Part shown: positions 6,564-14,693 of the stretch, piece after piece | How positions within the stretch are numbered: the first letter of the stretch is position 1 | How the letters are laid out: each line of letters begins with the position of its first letter | Source of the DNA: CAYVUI01 sp964454745 | GTDB taxonomy: Bacteria > Planctomycetota > Phycisphaerae > Sedimentisphaerales > Anaerohalosphaeraceae | Assembly (NCBI GenBank): GCA_964454745.1 | Contig: CAYVUI010000105.1 | Coordinates: 1 to 16,122, forward strand | Length of the DNA stretch: 16,122 nucleotides | Direction: 5' to 3' | Made by a program: the position numbers and the translations under genes | Notes under the pieces: generated by a model | Told to the model about the DNA's origin: nothing | Databases searched by the model: none | The model's input: the letters and a program-made list of their open reading frames with translations, nothing else

Positions 6564-8042
6564 ATGGATCATTTCAGACGCAACGGAATCACCCGAAGAG
6601 GCTTTTTAAAATCCAGCGGTGCATTATTCAGCCTGCTTTCCGGCAGTTCTCTACTGGCCATGGCCAAACCGACAACAAATGCTGCGGGAGACCGGCTCAA
6701 TGTCCTGGTCATTACCGCGGATGATATGGGGATTTATACCCCGGCGTGCTATGGCGGCAAAACCCCGGAAATCTCGCCCAATATTGACAACCTCGCACAG
6801 CAGGGATTGAAGTTTAACCACGCATTCATCAATGCTTCTGTCTGTCAGCCGAGCCGTTCGGTGTGGATCACAGGACGGTACACGTTCCGTAACGGGGCTG
6901 TCGGCTTTAATCCGATTCTTACAGGGGTGCCCCAGCTTGGCGGTCAGCTTCAAGAGCACGGTTATTATACGGGTTTGATTGGTAAAATGGGCCATTACGA
7001 GCCCCTTGAGGGCCAGTGGGATGTCACTGCGGATTATTTGCCCGGATATGGGAGAGACCCGGTGGCATACGGAAAATATGTAAGTGATTTCCTGGATAAG
7101 AACCAGCAGGCGGGCAAGCCGTTTTTTTTGCTGGCCAATTTGTACGATCCACATCGGCCGTTCTCGAAAAGCCCGCATGAAGCAAGGACAATGAGCAGTG
7201 ATTTACCCCCCGATCCATCACGCGTATACAGTCCCGAAGAGGTCGATGTTCCCGGTTATCTGCCGGACAGCCCGGAGGTTCGCGAGGAGCTATGTTACTA
7301 TTACAATTCCTGCAAAAGGGCCGATGACACTGTCGGGATACTTCTTGATATCCTGAAAAAGAGAAATCTTGAATCCAATACCGTTGTGATGTTCCTTTCC
7401 GATAACGGCGCTCCGCTTCCGTTCGCCAAGGGCAACTGCTATCTTCAATCCATGAAAACCCCCTGGATTATCCGATGGCCGGGAAAAATTAAACCCGGCA
7501 CTGTCGATAAGACCCACTTTGTTTCCGGTATCGACCTCATGCCGACCCTGCTGGATATCGTTGGGGCTGACCAGCCGCAATTGATGGATGGATTCTCGTT
7601 CCTGCCGGTCATACATGGTAAGACACAAACGGACCGGGACCATGTTTTTGTTGCTTACCATCGCGGTCATGCTCGAATATTGGAAACAAGAGCCCTGCAC
7701 ACAAAGAAGTTTGGATATATTTTTAATGCCTGGGCCGATGACCCGAGAGTGGGGGGACGAGTGGAGTTCTCCGCGGACAATAACATCAGTATCCTTGGGC
7801 CCCTGGCCGACAAGGATCCTGAGGTAAAAGAAAGAGTGGAATTCTACCGGCACAGACCCGTCGAGGAGTTGTATGACTATGAACAGGATCCTTACGCGCT
7901 GAAGAATCTTTCCGGAGATGCGAAATTCAAAGAAAAACTCAAGGAAATGAGAGAGAAAATGCTTGCGTGGATGAAAGATAAAGGGGATCCCAATCTCCAT
8001 TCGCTGGAGATTTACCTGCGGGTAAACGAAGGATACAGTTGA
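6564..8042 (+). CDS. Tat-exported sulfatase (Cys-type, S1 family, sulfamidase-like)
   Basis: This 492-residue sulfatase should hydrolyse a sulfate ester or sulfamate on a glycan outside the cytoplasm. A twin-arginine leader is clear: TRRGFLKSS (10-18) followed by a hydrophobic stretch and AMA. The alkaline-phosphatase-fold metal site is visible as Asp53-Asp54 (VITADDMG). The sulfatase signature CQPSR is at 94-98; Cys94 must be converted to formylglycine by an FGE or anSME enzyme that is not in the window. Other active-site pieces are GKMGH (140-144), DPHRPF (195-200), SDNGAPLPF (Asp280, Asn281) and MKTPW. The DPHRPF and SDNGxPxPF pattern resembles heparan N-sulfatase-like S1 members, but the substrate cannot be assigned. 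Length is normal for the family, and an AAGGAA ribosome binding site precedes the ATG. It heads a four-gene operon and is a paralogue of the next gene. Confidence 0.95.
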   Translation: MDHFRRNGITRRGFLKSSGALFSLLSGSSLLAMAKPTTNAAGDRLNVLVITADDMGIYTPACYGGKTPEISPNIDNLAQQGLKFNHAFINASVCQPSRSVWITGRYTFRNGAVGFNPILTGVPQLGGQLQEHGYYTGLIGKMGHYEPLEGQWDVTADYLPGYGRDPVAYGKYVSDFLDKNQQAGKPFFLLANLYDPHRPFSKSPHEARTMSSDLPPDPSRVYSPEEVDVPGYLPDSPEVREELCYYYNSCKRADDTVGILLDILKKRNLESNTVVMFLSDNGAPLPFAKGNCYLQSMKTPWIIRWPGKIKPGTVDKTHFVSGIDLMPTLLDIVGADQPQLMDGFSFLPVIHGKTQTDRDHVFVAYHRGHARILETRALHTKKFGYIFNAWADDPRVGGRVEFSADNNISILGPLADKDPEVKERVEFYRHRPVEELYDYEQDPYALKNLSGDAKFKEKLKEMREKMLAWMKDKGDPNLHSLEIYLRVNEGYS

Positions 8043-8085
8043 TCGCGATGGACAAAAGATTAATTTCAGCACGGAGAGTCCGTAT

Positions 8086-9987
8086 ATGAACAGAAGACAT
8101 TTTCTGAAAAAAGCAACAACCCAACTGGCGGGATTCACCCTGGCCTCAAATCTCTGCGCAATGGCCAAACCGGCCCCATCAAAACGACAGAACTTTTTGA
8201 TCATCACTGCCGATGACATGAGCTTTGAAACCCCGGGCTGTTATGGTAACAAAACGCCAGACATCACTCCATACATTGATGACCTTGCGGCACGCGGCAC
8301 GCGAATGATGAACGGATTTGTAACGGTGGCGATTTGCCAGCCTTCTCGTTCCTCGTGGATTACCGGCAGGCTTCCGCAAAACAATGGAACAATCGGATTT
8401 AATCCTATTTCACCGAGTGTACCGAGACTTGGGAAGATTATGAAAGACGCGGGATATTATACAGGTCTTGTGCTGAAGGTCGACCATTACGCTCCCGCCA
8501 CTTCCGAGGACTGGGATTATATCAACGGTGACCTTGATTATAAAGGAAGAGACCCGAAAGCGTACGGCCCGATGCTGGAGACGTTTTTCCAAAAGGCCCA
8601 GGCTGCCGTAAAACCGTTCTTTTTGATCGTAAACATTACCGATCCTCACCGGCCCTATGCAGGCAGCGCTTTTGAGAAACGGGCTACAAAAGGCAACGTA
8701 CCTCCCGGGCCGTCCAGGTGGTACAAAGATGAGGATGTCGCAATGCCTGGCTTTTTGCCTGACACCCCGGGTATGCGGGCCGAAGTGAAAGACTATTATA
8801 ATTCTGCCAAGAGGTGTGACGATTCTGTCGGAGAATTAATCAAGGTTTTCGATGAAAGCGGACACGGGAAAGACACTATTACAATGTTTCTTTCCGATCA
8901 TGGCGCCCCACTGCCTTTTGCCAAGTCGGGCGTGTATCGTCAGTCGATTCAAACCCCATGGATTATCGTCTGGCCGGGCATTACCCAGCCGGGATCAAAA
9001 GATACCCAGCATTATGTCAACGGTTATGATTTTATGCCTACCATTCTGGACATGGCCGGGCTGCCGAAACCGGAATACATGGACGGCAAATCGTTCGCCC
9101 CTACATTGAAAGGTGAAACGCTAAAGGGTTTTGATACCGGGTACGGAATCTTTATTCGCGGGCACTGCAACGTATACAATCAACGTTCCATCCATGAAAA
9201 GAAATGGACATATATTTACAACGAATGGGCCTATTGGTCTCACGGCGACCTGGATTACATCGGCGACAACATGATCCCGGCCCTGTACCCTGCAGCGGAT
9301 CAAGACGAAAAGGTGGCCCAGCGCGTTGAATTTTATCTGAATCGATGTCCCGAGGAGCTTTATGATTATGAAAATGATCCGTGGAGCCTGGTCAACCTGG
9401 CCTCGGTGCCGAAGTATTACGATCAATTGAAAATCATGCGTGACAAAATGCTTAAAAGACTTACCAATACAAACGACTCGGTTCGGAACTCTTTTAGCTT
9501 CTTTATTGATCGAACAAAAAAGATGCAGCCGGTTACCGGCCGAAATCTGATTGCAAATCCGGGATTTGACGACGGGGCAAGCCGATGGCAGGGCAATGGA
9601 ATGCCACCTGAAATCGGGAGGGACAAAAAAACCGGTAATCAATTTGCAAAAATTGTCGACCTGTCAAAGGAAAATGGCGATAACTGTCATTGGGTGAGTG
9701 AAAAAATACCGATTAAACCCGGGGCATTTTATGAGGCCAGATTCACCTTGAATGTAATTTGCTCCGATAATGCAATCGCATTTTTGAGGTTTTTTGATGG
9801 CAAAGGGGCATTGCTGGGCCAGGGTCGGTCGAACCTGCCTATGCGATGCTTTGCCCCTCGCACCGTTGATATCTCCCCTTTTCAAGCTCCCAAAAATGCG
9901 AAAATGATGGATTTCATGACAGGCACAGTCGCAAGAGGCAGCGGAGTTTTCTGGATCGATGATGTAGAAGTTATGGAAGTTCAGTAA
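8086..9987 (+). CDS. Tat-exported sulfatase with C-terminal carbohydrate-binding-like domain
   Basis: This 633-residue paralogue of the preceding sulfatase starts 43 bp after it, with GGAGAG upstream of the ATG. The twin-arginine leader is NRRHFLKKA, ending in LCAMAKP. Active-site elements: ADD in the first strand (ITADDMS), CQPSR at 84-88 with Cys84 as formylglycine precursor, LKVDH (130-134), DPHRPY (186-191), SDHGAPLPF (Asp271, His272) and IQTPW. The catalytic domain ends near residue 475. Residues about 486-633 form a jelly-roll-like tail that opens RNLIANPGFDDGASRWQG and ends GVFWIDDVEVMEV. This is the usual look of a CBM4/9/16/22-type module and would hold the enzyme on its glycan. The first sulfatase lacks such a tail. 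The two probably act on different sulfate positions of one polymer. Substrate not determined. Confidence 0.95.
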   Translation: MNRRHFLKKATTQLAGFTLASNLCAMAKPAPSKRQNFLIITADDMSFETPGCYGNKTPDITPYIDDLAARGTRMMNGFVTVAICQPSRSSWITGRLPQNNGTIGFNPISPSVPRLGKIMKDAGYYTGLVLKVDHYAPATSEDWDYINGDLDYKGRDPKAYGPMLETFFQKAQAAVKPFFLIVNITDPHRPYAGSAFEKRATKGNVPPGPSRWYKDEDVAMPGFLPDTPGMRAEVKDYYNSAKRCDDSVGELIKVFDESGHGKDTITMFLSDHGAPLPFAKSGVYRQSIQTPWIIVWPGITQPGSKDTQHYVNGYDFMPTILDMAGLPKPEYMDGKSFAPTLKGETLKGFDTGYGIFIRGHCNVYNQRSIHEKKWTYIYNEWAYWSHGDLDYIGDNMIPALYPAADQDEKVAQRVEFYLNRCPEELYDYENDPWSLVNLASVPKYYDQLKIMRDKMLKRLTNTNDSVRNSFSFFIDRTKKMQPVTGRNLIANPGFDDGASRWQGNGMPPEIGRDKKTGNQFAKIVDLSKENGDNCHWVSEKIPIKPGAFYEARFTLNVICSDNAIAFLRFFDGKGALLGQGRSNLPMRCFAPRTVDISPFQAPKNAKMMDFMTGTVARGSGVFWIDDVEVMEVQ

Positions 9988-9996
9988 AGGGAAAAT

Positions 9997-10935
9997 ATGT
10001 TTTTTACATCCTTAACCAGGCATTCAAAATATGTGCTCTTTGCCCTCGTAGCGTTACTCTGTTTTCACTCAAGGGGTTATTCAGACGTAGTAGACGGCTT
10101 TGAGAGTCGGATTTTTAACGGCCTGCCTTATCGGCTTTTTATTCCTGATGGATACGTACCTACAGAATCCTACCGTTTGGTTTTATTCCTTCATGGCGCC
10201 GGGGGACGCGGCAGTGATAATCTTGCACAAATTTCCGGAGGCAATTTTGCAGGGTCTCATCTCTGGACGAAACCTGAACACCAAGCGGTGTACCCCTGTT
10301 TCGTTGTCGCACCGCAGTGTCCTTCCGGCAACCAATGGGTCGACTGGCCCTGGTCGCAGGGTTCTTATTCAATTGATTCGGTGCCGGTCAGCAATGAGAT
10401 GCAGACGGTTTTGGGGATACTCAATGCGCTCAAGTCCGAATTCAATATTGATGAAGTCAGGATGTATGTTACCGGCCAGTCGATGGGCGGCTATGGCACC
10501 TGGGATATCATACTCCGCAATCCGGCCCTGTTCGCAGCGGCGATTCCGGTATGCGGCGGAGGCGACCCGTCCAAGACATCTCTGATAAAAGAGATGGGAA
10601 TATGGGCCTTTCACGGTGCGCTCGACCCGACGGTGCCGGTCAGCGGCTCCAGGGATATGATTCACGCGCTGGAAACCGTCGGGGGGGAACCGAATTATAC
10701 GGAGTATCCGGATATGCTGCATGGAATCTGGAATAATGCATATTCCACGGAAGGTTTGGTGGACTGGATGTTTTCTTTTTCGAATACGGTCGATCTTGCA
10801 GACTTCGTTTCATTATCATACTGGTGGACCATTCCGTGTGGAACCAATACCGATTGTCTGGCGGCGGATTGGTCCGGAGACGGCATGGTCAATATCTATG
10901 ACCTTGAGATTTTAGCTCAAAAATGGCTGAAGTAA
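9997..10935 (+). CDS. secreted alpha/beta-hydrolase esterase with dockerin-like C-terminus
   Basis: This 312-residue exported esterase starts only 9 bp after the second sulfatase, with AAAGGGA upstream of the ATG. The signal peptide has basic residues (RHSK) and a hydrophobic core ending before YSD (about residue 30). The catalytic triad is visible: nucleophile Ser162 in GQSMG, Asp210 in HGALDPTVPV, His242 in MLHGIW. The oxyanion region is FLHGAGGRG. The pattern fits the PHB-depolymerase/feruloyl-esterase-like (CE1-like) group, which removes acetyl or hydroxycinnamoyl groups from polysaccharides. After residue about 265 there is a dockerin-like tail of two parts, VDLADFVSLSYWW and then ADWSGDGMVNIYDLEILAQKW. 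Only the second has a full calcium-loop pattern. In this operon it probably deacylates the same glycan that the sulfatases desulfate; the acyl group is not known. Confidence 0.9.
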   Translation: MFFTSLTRHSKYVLFALVALLCFHSRGYSDVVDGFESRIFNGLPYRLFIPDGYVPTESYRLVLFLHGAGGRGSDNLAQISGGNFAGSHLWTKPEHQAVYPCFVVAPQCPSGNQWVDWPWSQGSYSIDSVPVSNEMQTVLGILNALKSEFNIDEVRMYVTGQSMGGYGTWDIILRNPALFAAAIPVCGGGDPSKTSLIKEMGIWAFHGALDPTVPVSGSRDMIHALETVGGEPNYTEYPDMLHGIWNNAYSTEGLVDWMFSFSNTVDLADFVSLSYWWTIPCGTNTDCLAADWSGDGMVNIYDLEILAQKWLK

Positions 10936-10962
10936 TTTTGTATTCATTGGAAAGTGGAAAAA

Positions 10963-13923
10963 ATGAAACTCGATAGAAATGTATTTTTCGCCTTGATTCT
11001 TACTTTGCCTGCGATTTGCCTGGCCAGTACCGATTTTACAGGTATGGGTCTTTGGACTGATGCGACAAAATGGAGTGAAGGTATACCTTCCTATACTTCT
11101 GAGCAGGCAATTATCACAGATGGCTCGACTTGTATGGTTGACGGGACGATCACAAATGCCAACTGCAATTATCTCCATCTCGGCCGAAACGGCACCAGCA
11201 CCCTGAATGTTACAGGCGGCACTTTGGATTCATCAAATGCCCTGATTATGGGAAATCTGGGAGCCGCTCCTCATGGCTTTTTTTATCTGTCCACCGGGCA
11301 GGTGACCTTTAATTCGATCACCGCAGGGAAGACGGGTGACGCAGATATCAACGTCACCGGCGGGAGCCTGATTGTCAACAGCAACATGATACTTGGGCAG
11401 GCTGCGGACCACCTGACTACATGTGAGGTTACTCTATCCGGCGGTACTGTTTCGATTGGAGGAGATATCAAGGTCGGTGATTCAGCCGATGCAAACGGCA
11501 TTGTGAATATGAATAACGGGGATATGAGTATTGCAGGTTCATTGGTCATAGGCGCGGCCGCGGGATCCAATGGAACCATTCACCTTACTGGCGGTACGAT
11601 TGATTGTTCCGATATCAGCATTGGTATCGATGGAAGGATTGTTGTTGAATATGGTAAAATCATTTGCAATGGTGATGCCAAAAGTGTATTCGACCAGGCA
11701 ATTGGAGACGGGCGAATCACCAGGGGCAATGTAAGCAATCCCGATCTCTATCCGGTGGCCACCTATCATGCGGGCACAGATAAAACCACGCTGGAGTTAG
11801 ATATCATTATTATTGATCCTGACATTGCAATGAATCCAAGCCCGGCGCACGATGAGGTGGAGCTGCTTCCAGACCAGGTTCAACTGAGCTGGGAACCCTC
11901 CCTGGCAGGGGCTGATTCACATCATATCTATTTGGGAACCTCGTATTATCAGGTCAGTCATGCGACAGACCCGAACGTCTTGCCCGGAAGAGGAAGCCAG
12001 CCAGAGACAAGCTATACAACAGGTCCGTTGGATAAAAACACCCTGTATTATTGGAGAATTGATGAAGTCCGGGCCGGACAGGTTTATAAAGGCAATGTCT
12101 GGCAATTTACAACTCAGCGGGACTTTAAAATGTTCCCTCGCGGTAATGAGTTAGCGCCGATCATGGATGTCGTGAACCTGGCGGGTGTCGATACCGATAC
12201 AAAACTGGCGGCGATAACACTCCAGGGGCAAGTCAACAGCAACGGGAGTGCAAGGGTCTATGTCAGACGCGACAGCTCGGGAGATGACAGTTTCTGGCGA
12301 GACTGGCTTCTTACTGCTGGTCATATACAGGGAGTCAATGAAATATCAGTATCGGAACTTTTTGGCAAGTATTCCAATGAGTACACTACAGCAGTGGTTT
12401 ACGATCCGGACCTTCTTTCGACGATCAATGTGGCCACCATGATTGCCAGCGTCAATGACGGCATCGTGATCCATCCCGATCATATTGGAACCTATGGTTT
12501 AGGAAAAACCGTTCAGGACCTTCGGGGAATGTGGACAACCAATGTCAGCGCCTATCAATGGGCCTATGACAATCTCTGGGACCAGATGAATCACGAGGTG
12601 CTGGGCTGTTACCATCCTGTGGCCAACAGTCATATTCTCAGGGATTATCTGGTTGCCAACCAAATATTCCATGCTTTTGTCACTGGAGAGAGTGTGGAAA
12701 ACCCGCCCGAATCAGATTACAATATGGAATATGCCTTTTTAGAGCAGGTTTTTGCAGATACCAATCCAAACATTCCTGTTATGGGCTGGTGGGCCGGCGG
12801 CGCGATTGATCCCGGCTTGACCGAAGCCGGTGGAAACCGGCTCGCAGCACGTTATGGTAAATTGATGGTAAATACCAGCCTTTCAACAAATTTAAGTTTA
12901 CTCAGCGGCACAAAGGTTAGTATGCCCTCGATGGTGAAACAGTATAAGCACCGTCAAGCTTGCTACCCTCCGCCCCTTGATCCGAGTAAGATCTATATTG
13001 CATTTACGGTAGTAGATTCCGGCGGGAGCCCCTCCTATTGGCAATATCGACAATATGAGGAGTGGAGCAATCCTGCCAGGGGAACGGTGCCGATCAACTG
13101 GTCTCTTGGGGTTGCAGCGACGGAATTATTGCCGGCCGTGATTCAATGGTACTACGAAAACGCGGCTCCGGAGGATAGTTTTTACATGGCGATGTCCGGC
13201 CCTGGATACTGCTATCCTTATATTGACTTCATGAAGGATGTGCAAGACCCTGCCGCAGCCTGGAATGAATATATGCAAATTACACAGTACTATATAGACT
13301 TGCTTGATTTTAAAGAGATGCATCTGTTTGGTCAAGTTGGATGGGACAGTTGTTTTAATCGAGCGGAGAATGATCCAATCACATGGAAGTTTGTCAATAG
13401 TTTGACGGGACTGGAAACGATTATGATTGATATGGCACGAGACGATTGTATTGAGCCGGATTATAATTACAAGTTGGGCGATGTATTTATTTCCCATATA
13501 ACAACCCGCTGGCCGAGCAGCCGTACTGAAACGGAAAGCTATTACAGCCAGTGGCTTGCAGGGGATATCGTAGATCATACGCCTCCCGGCCGCCCGGCAT
13601 TTATGCAGGTTCAGTGTAATAGCTGGCGGTATTCTCCCTCAACAATCAAGGGAGTGATGGATTCCCTGCCGGGAGATTATGTGGCGGTTTCACCGGGAAA
13701 CTTGCGTATACTCTATGAGCAGGGTGTAGAAGGCAAGAGCCCCAATCCCGCCGACATCAATCGCGACTGGACGGTTGATATCAAAGATTTCACTCATATT
13801 TCAAATCAGTGGACCGAATCGGGCGGCGAACCTTCTGCCGATATTTTCCCCTTTACAGGCGATGGGATTACGGATTCTGACGATTTGCTACTATTTTTGG
13901 ACAACTGGCTGTGGGGCAATTAA
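10963..13923 (+). CDS. GxGYxYP-family putative glycoside hydrolase with beta-repeat module and dockerin-like tail
   Basis: This 986-residue secreted protein is the last gene of the operon, 27 bp after the esterase. The chosen start is the ATG at 10963, with GGAAAGTGGAA just upstream; an in-frame GTG nine bases earlier is possible. A Sec signal peptide (VFFALILTLPAICLA) precedes a Trp-rich opening (MGLWTDATKWSEGIP) and Gly-rich beta repeats (about 55-245). The same module occurs in the proteins at 529 and 2779. Residues about 288-383 form a fibronectin-III-like domain (VQLSWEPSLAGADSHHIYLG, YYWRIDEVRAG). From about 386 to 915 lies a GxGYxYP-family region with the name-giving motif GPGYCYP exactly at 746-752. 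This family is a putative glycoside hydrolase group without an established activity. The C-terminus (930-986) has two dockerin-like repeats, ADINRDWTVDIKDFTHISNQW and ADIFPFTGDGITDSDDLLL onward. Confidence 0.88.
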   Translation: MKLDRNVFFALILTLPAICLASTDFTGMGLWTDATKWSEGIPSYTSEQAIITDGSTCMVDGTITNANCNYLHLGRNGTSTLNVTGGTLDSSNALIMGNLGAAPHGFFYLSTGQVTFNSITAGKTGDADINVTGGSLIVNSNMILGQAADHLTTCEVTLSGGTVSIGGDIKVGDSADANGIVNMNNGDMSIAGSLVIGAAAGSNGTIHLTGGTIDCSDISIGIDGRIVVEYGKIICNGDAKSVFDQAIGDGRITRGNVSNPDLYPVATYHAGTDKTTLELDIIIIDPDIAMNPSPAHDEVELLPDQVQLSWEPSLAGADSHHIYLGTSYYQVSHATDPNVLPGRGSQPETSYTTGPLDKNTLYYWRIDEVRAGQVYKGNVWQFTTQRDFKMFPRGNELAPIMDVVNLAGVDTDTKLAAITLQGQVNSNGSARVYVRRDSSGDDSFWRDWLLTAGHIQGVNEISVSELFGKYSNEYTTAVVYDPDLLSTINVATMIASVNDGIVIHPDHIGTYGLGKTVQDLRGMWTTNVSAYQWAYDNLWDQMNHEVLGCYHPVANSHILRDYLVANQIFHAFVTGESVENPPESDYNMEYAFLEQVFADTNPNIPVMGWWAGGAIDPGLTEAGGNRLAARYGKLMVNTSLSTNLSLLSGTKVSMPSMVKQYKHRQACYPPPLDPSKIYIAFTVVDSGGSPSYWQYRQYEEWSNPARGTVPINWSLGVAATELLPAVIQWYYENAAPEDSFYMAMSGPGYCYPYIDFMKDVQDPAAAWNEYMQITQYYIDLLDFKEMHLFGQVGWDSCFNRAENDPITWKFVNSLTGLETIMIDMARDDCIEPDYNYKLGDVFISHITTRWPSSRTETESYYSQWLAGDIVDHTPPGRPAFMQVQCNSWRYSPSTIKGVMDSLPGDYVAVSPGNLRILYEQGVEGKSPNPADINRDWTVDIKDFTHISNQWTESGGEPSADIFPFTGDGITDSDDLLLFLDNWLWGN

Positions 13924-14350
13924 TACTGCTCCAAACATGATGGGGAATTTTTGAAGATTGAAAGGATATTTTTTTTGAGACAAAAGATTGTGACTCTGTA
14001 TAGAAAGCGTGCGTAAATCATAAAGTATCACACCGATAAAGTACCTTGATGTTCTTGCAGCAACTACAACTGTTTTGCAACCAAAGGCTCCATTAACTCA
14101 GAAAATCTAGGACAGACTCTCTCATAAGTCCGGTTGTAACAAAGAATTAAAAAATATGAAAAATTGCAAACATTTTTAATAACCGTTAGATTTTGACTTA
14201 ACATCAATCATTCTATCTTCACTTAAATATATGTACCACATGTGTTAACTTTCGCACTTTTTAGTCGTTTATCGGCCATGAATTCTGAACAAAAACATAT
14301 CGACCAACCGATGTCTTTATTGGATTTAAGATTAAGACAGGAAGGTCGAT
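13924..14350. other. gene-free stretch between the operon and the transposase remnant
   Basis: No coding region, clear terminator or RNA gene was recognised here. The stretch is AT-rich with short homopolymer runs. Its right part (from about 14240) probably belongs to the leader or left end of the former insertion sequence, but no terminal inverted repeat or target duplication could be defined because the right end is lost. Confidence 0.5.
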
Positions 14351-14353
14351 ATG
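14296..14353 (+). promoter_or_regulatory. hairpin covering the transposase ribosome binding site and start
   Basis: CATATCGACC (14296-14305) is the exact reverse complement of GGTCGATATG (14344-14353), which contains the last bases of the ribosome binding site (AGGAAGG) and the ATG at 14351. Inside it TGTCTT and AAGACA can also pair, so the whole region folds as one interrupted hairpin. In other insertion sequences such structures block transposase translation from read-through messages. Confidence 0.5.
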
Positions 14354-14572
14354 CACACTTATATTTCGACATGGACGGACATCATTCAACAGTTTTTTCC
14401 GATTTTTACGGTTCCAAGGGCCCACATTTTCTCTCATCTGGCCACCGGATGGATTCTGTGCACGGGCCGCAGAACGGTCACCGGCATCTTTCCATTTGCC
14501 GATCCAGCCTTTCAGCGTGCTCACGATGCCTATCGTGCTTGTAATTCTGGGTATCGTTATCATGGCTATTAA
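14351..14572 (+). pseudogene. truncated transposase (N-terminal remnant)
   Basis: A reading frame starts at an ATG with a good AGGAAGG ribosome binding site. Its first 61 residues look like the N-terminus of a DDE-type insertion-sequence transposase: a Trp and hydrophobic opening (STWTDIIQQFFPIFTVPRAH), then HLATGWILCTGRRTVTGIF, FADP and RAHDAY. In this type of transposase 'GWIL-x-x-GRRTVTG' is followed by several hundred residues including the catalytic DDE core. Here the likeness stops after residue 61 (about 14533), and a stop codon follows 12 residues later. No DDE core is present in any frame downstream. It is therefore a remnant left by deletion or rearrangement. The IS family was not assigned, and recognition rests on motif memory, not on a search. 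Confidence 0.55.
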
Positions 14573-14693
14573 AGGAGATTTACTCAACACAGATTACCAG
14601 GGCATAACGTTACCTACTATAGTTAATGTCCGGCGGGAATTCATCTGGCCAGTGCTTCGGGACGGCGGTTTAAAGCAAAAAAAGAACGGTTAT

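Noticed and set aside
7122..7129. Run of eight T inside the first sulfatase as a phase-variation tract
   Set aside because: The run encodes Phe-Phe-Leu in a conserved strand, the frame is intact, and no other sign of slippage control is seen.
10680..10687. Run of seven G in the esterase gene as a slippage site or sequencing error
   Set aside because: The frame is intact across it and the catalytic His after it is in the expected place.
11200..11700. Tandem DNA repeats in the GxGYxYP gene
   Set aside because: The repetition is at protein level (Gly-rich beta repeats) and the DNA copies are diverged, so it is not a nucleotide repeat array.
14242..14544. 100-residue open frame on the plus strand
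   Set aside because: It overlaps the transposase remnant in a different frame and lacks a ribosome binding site or recognisable motifs; the +2-shifted frame carries the transposase motifs.
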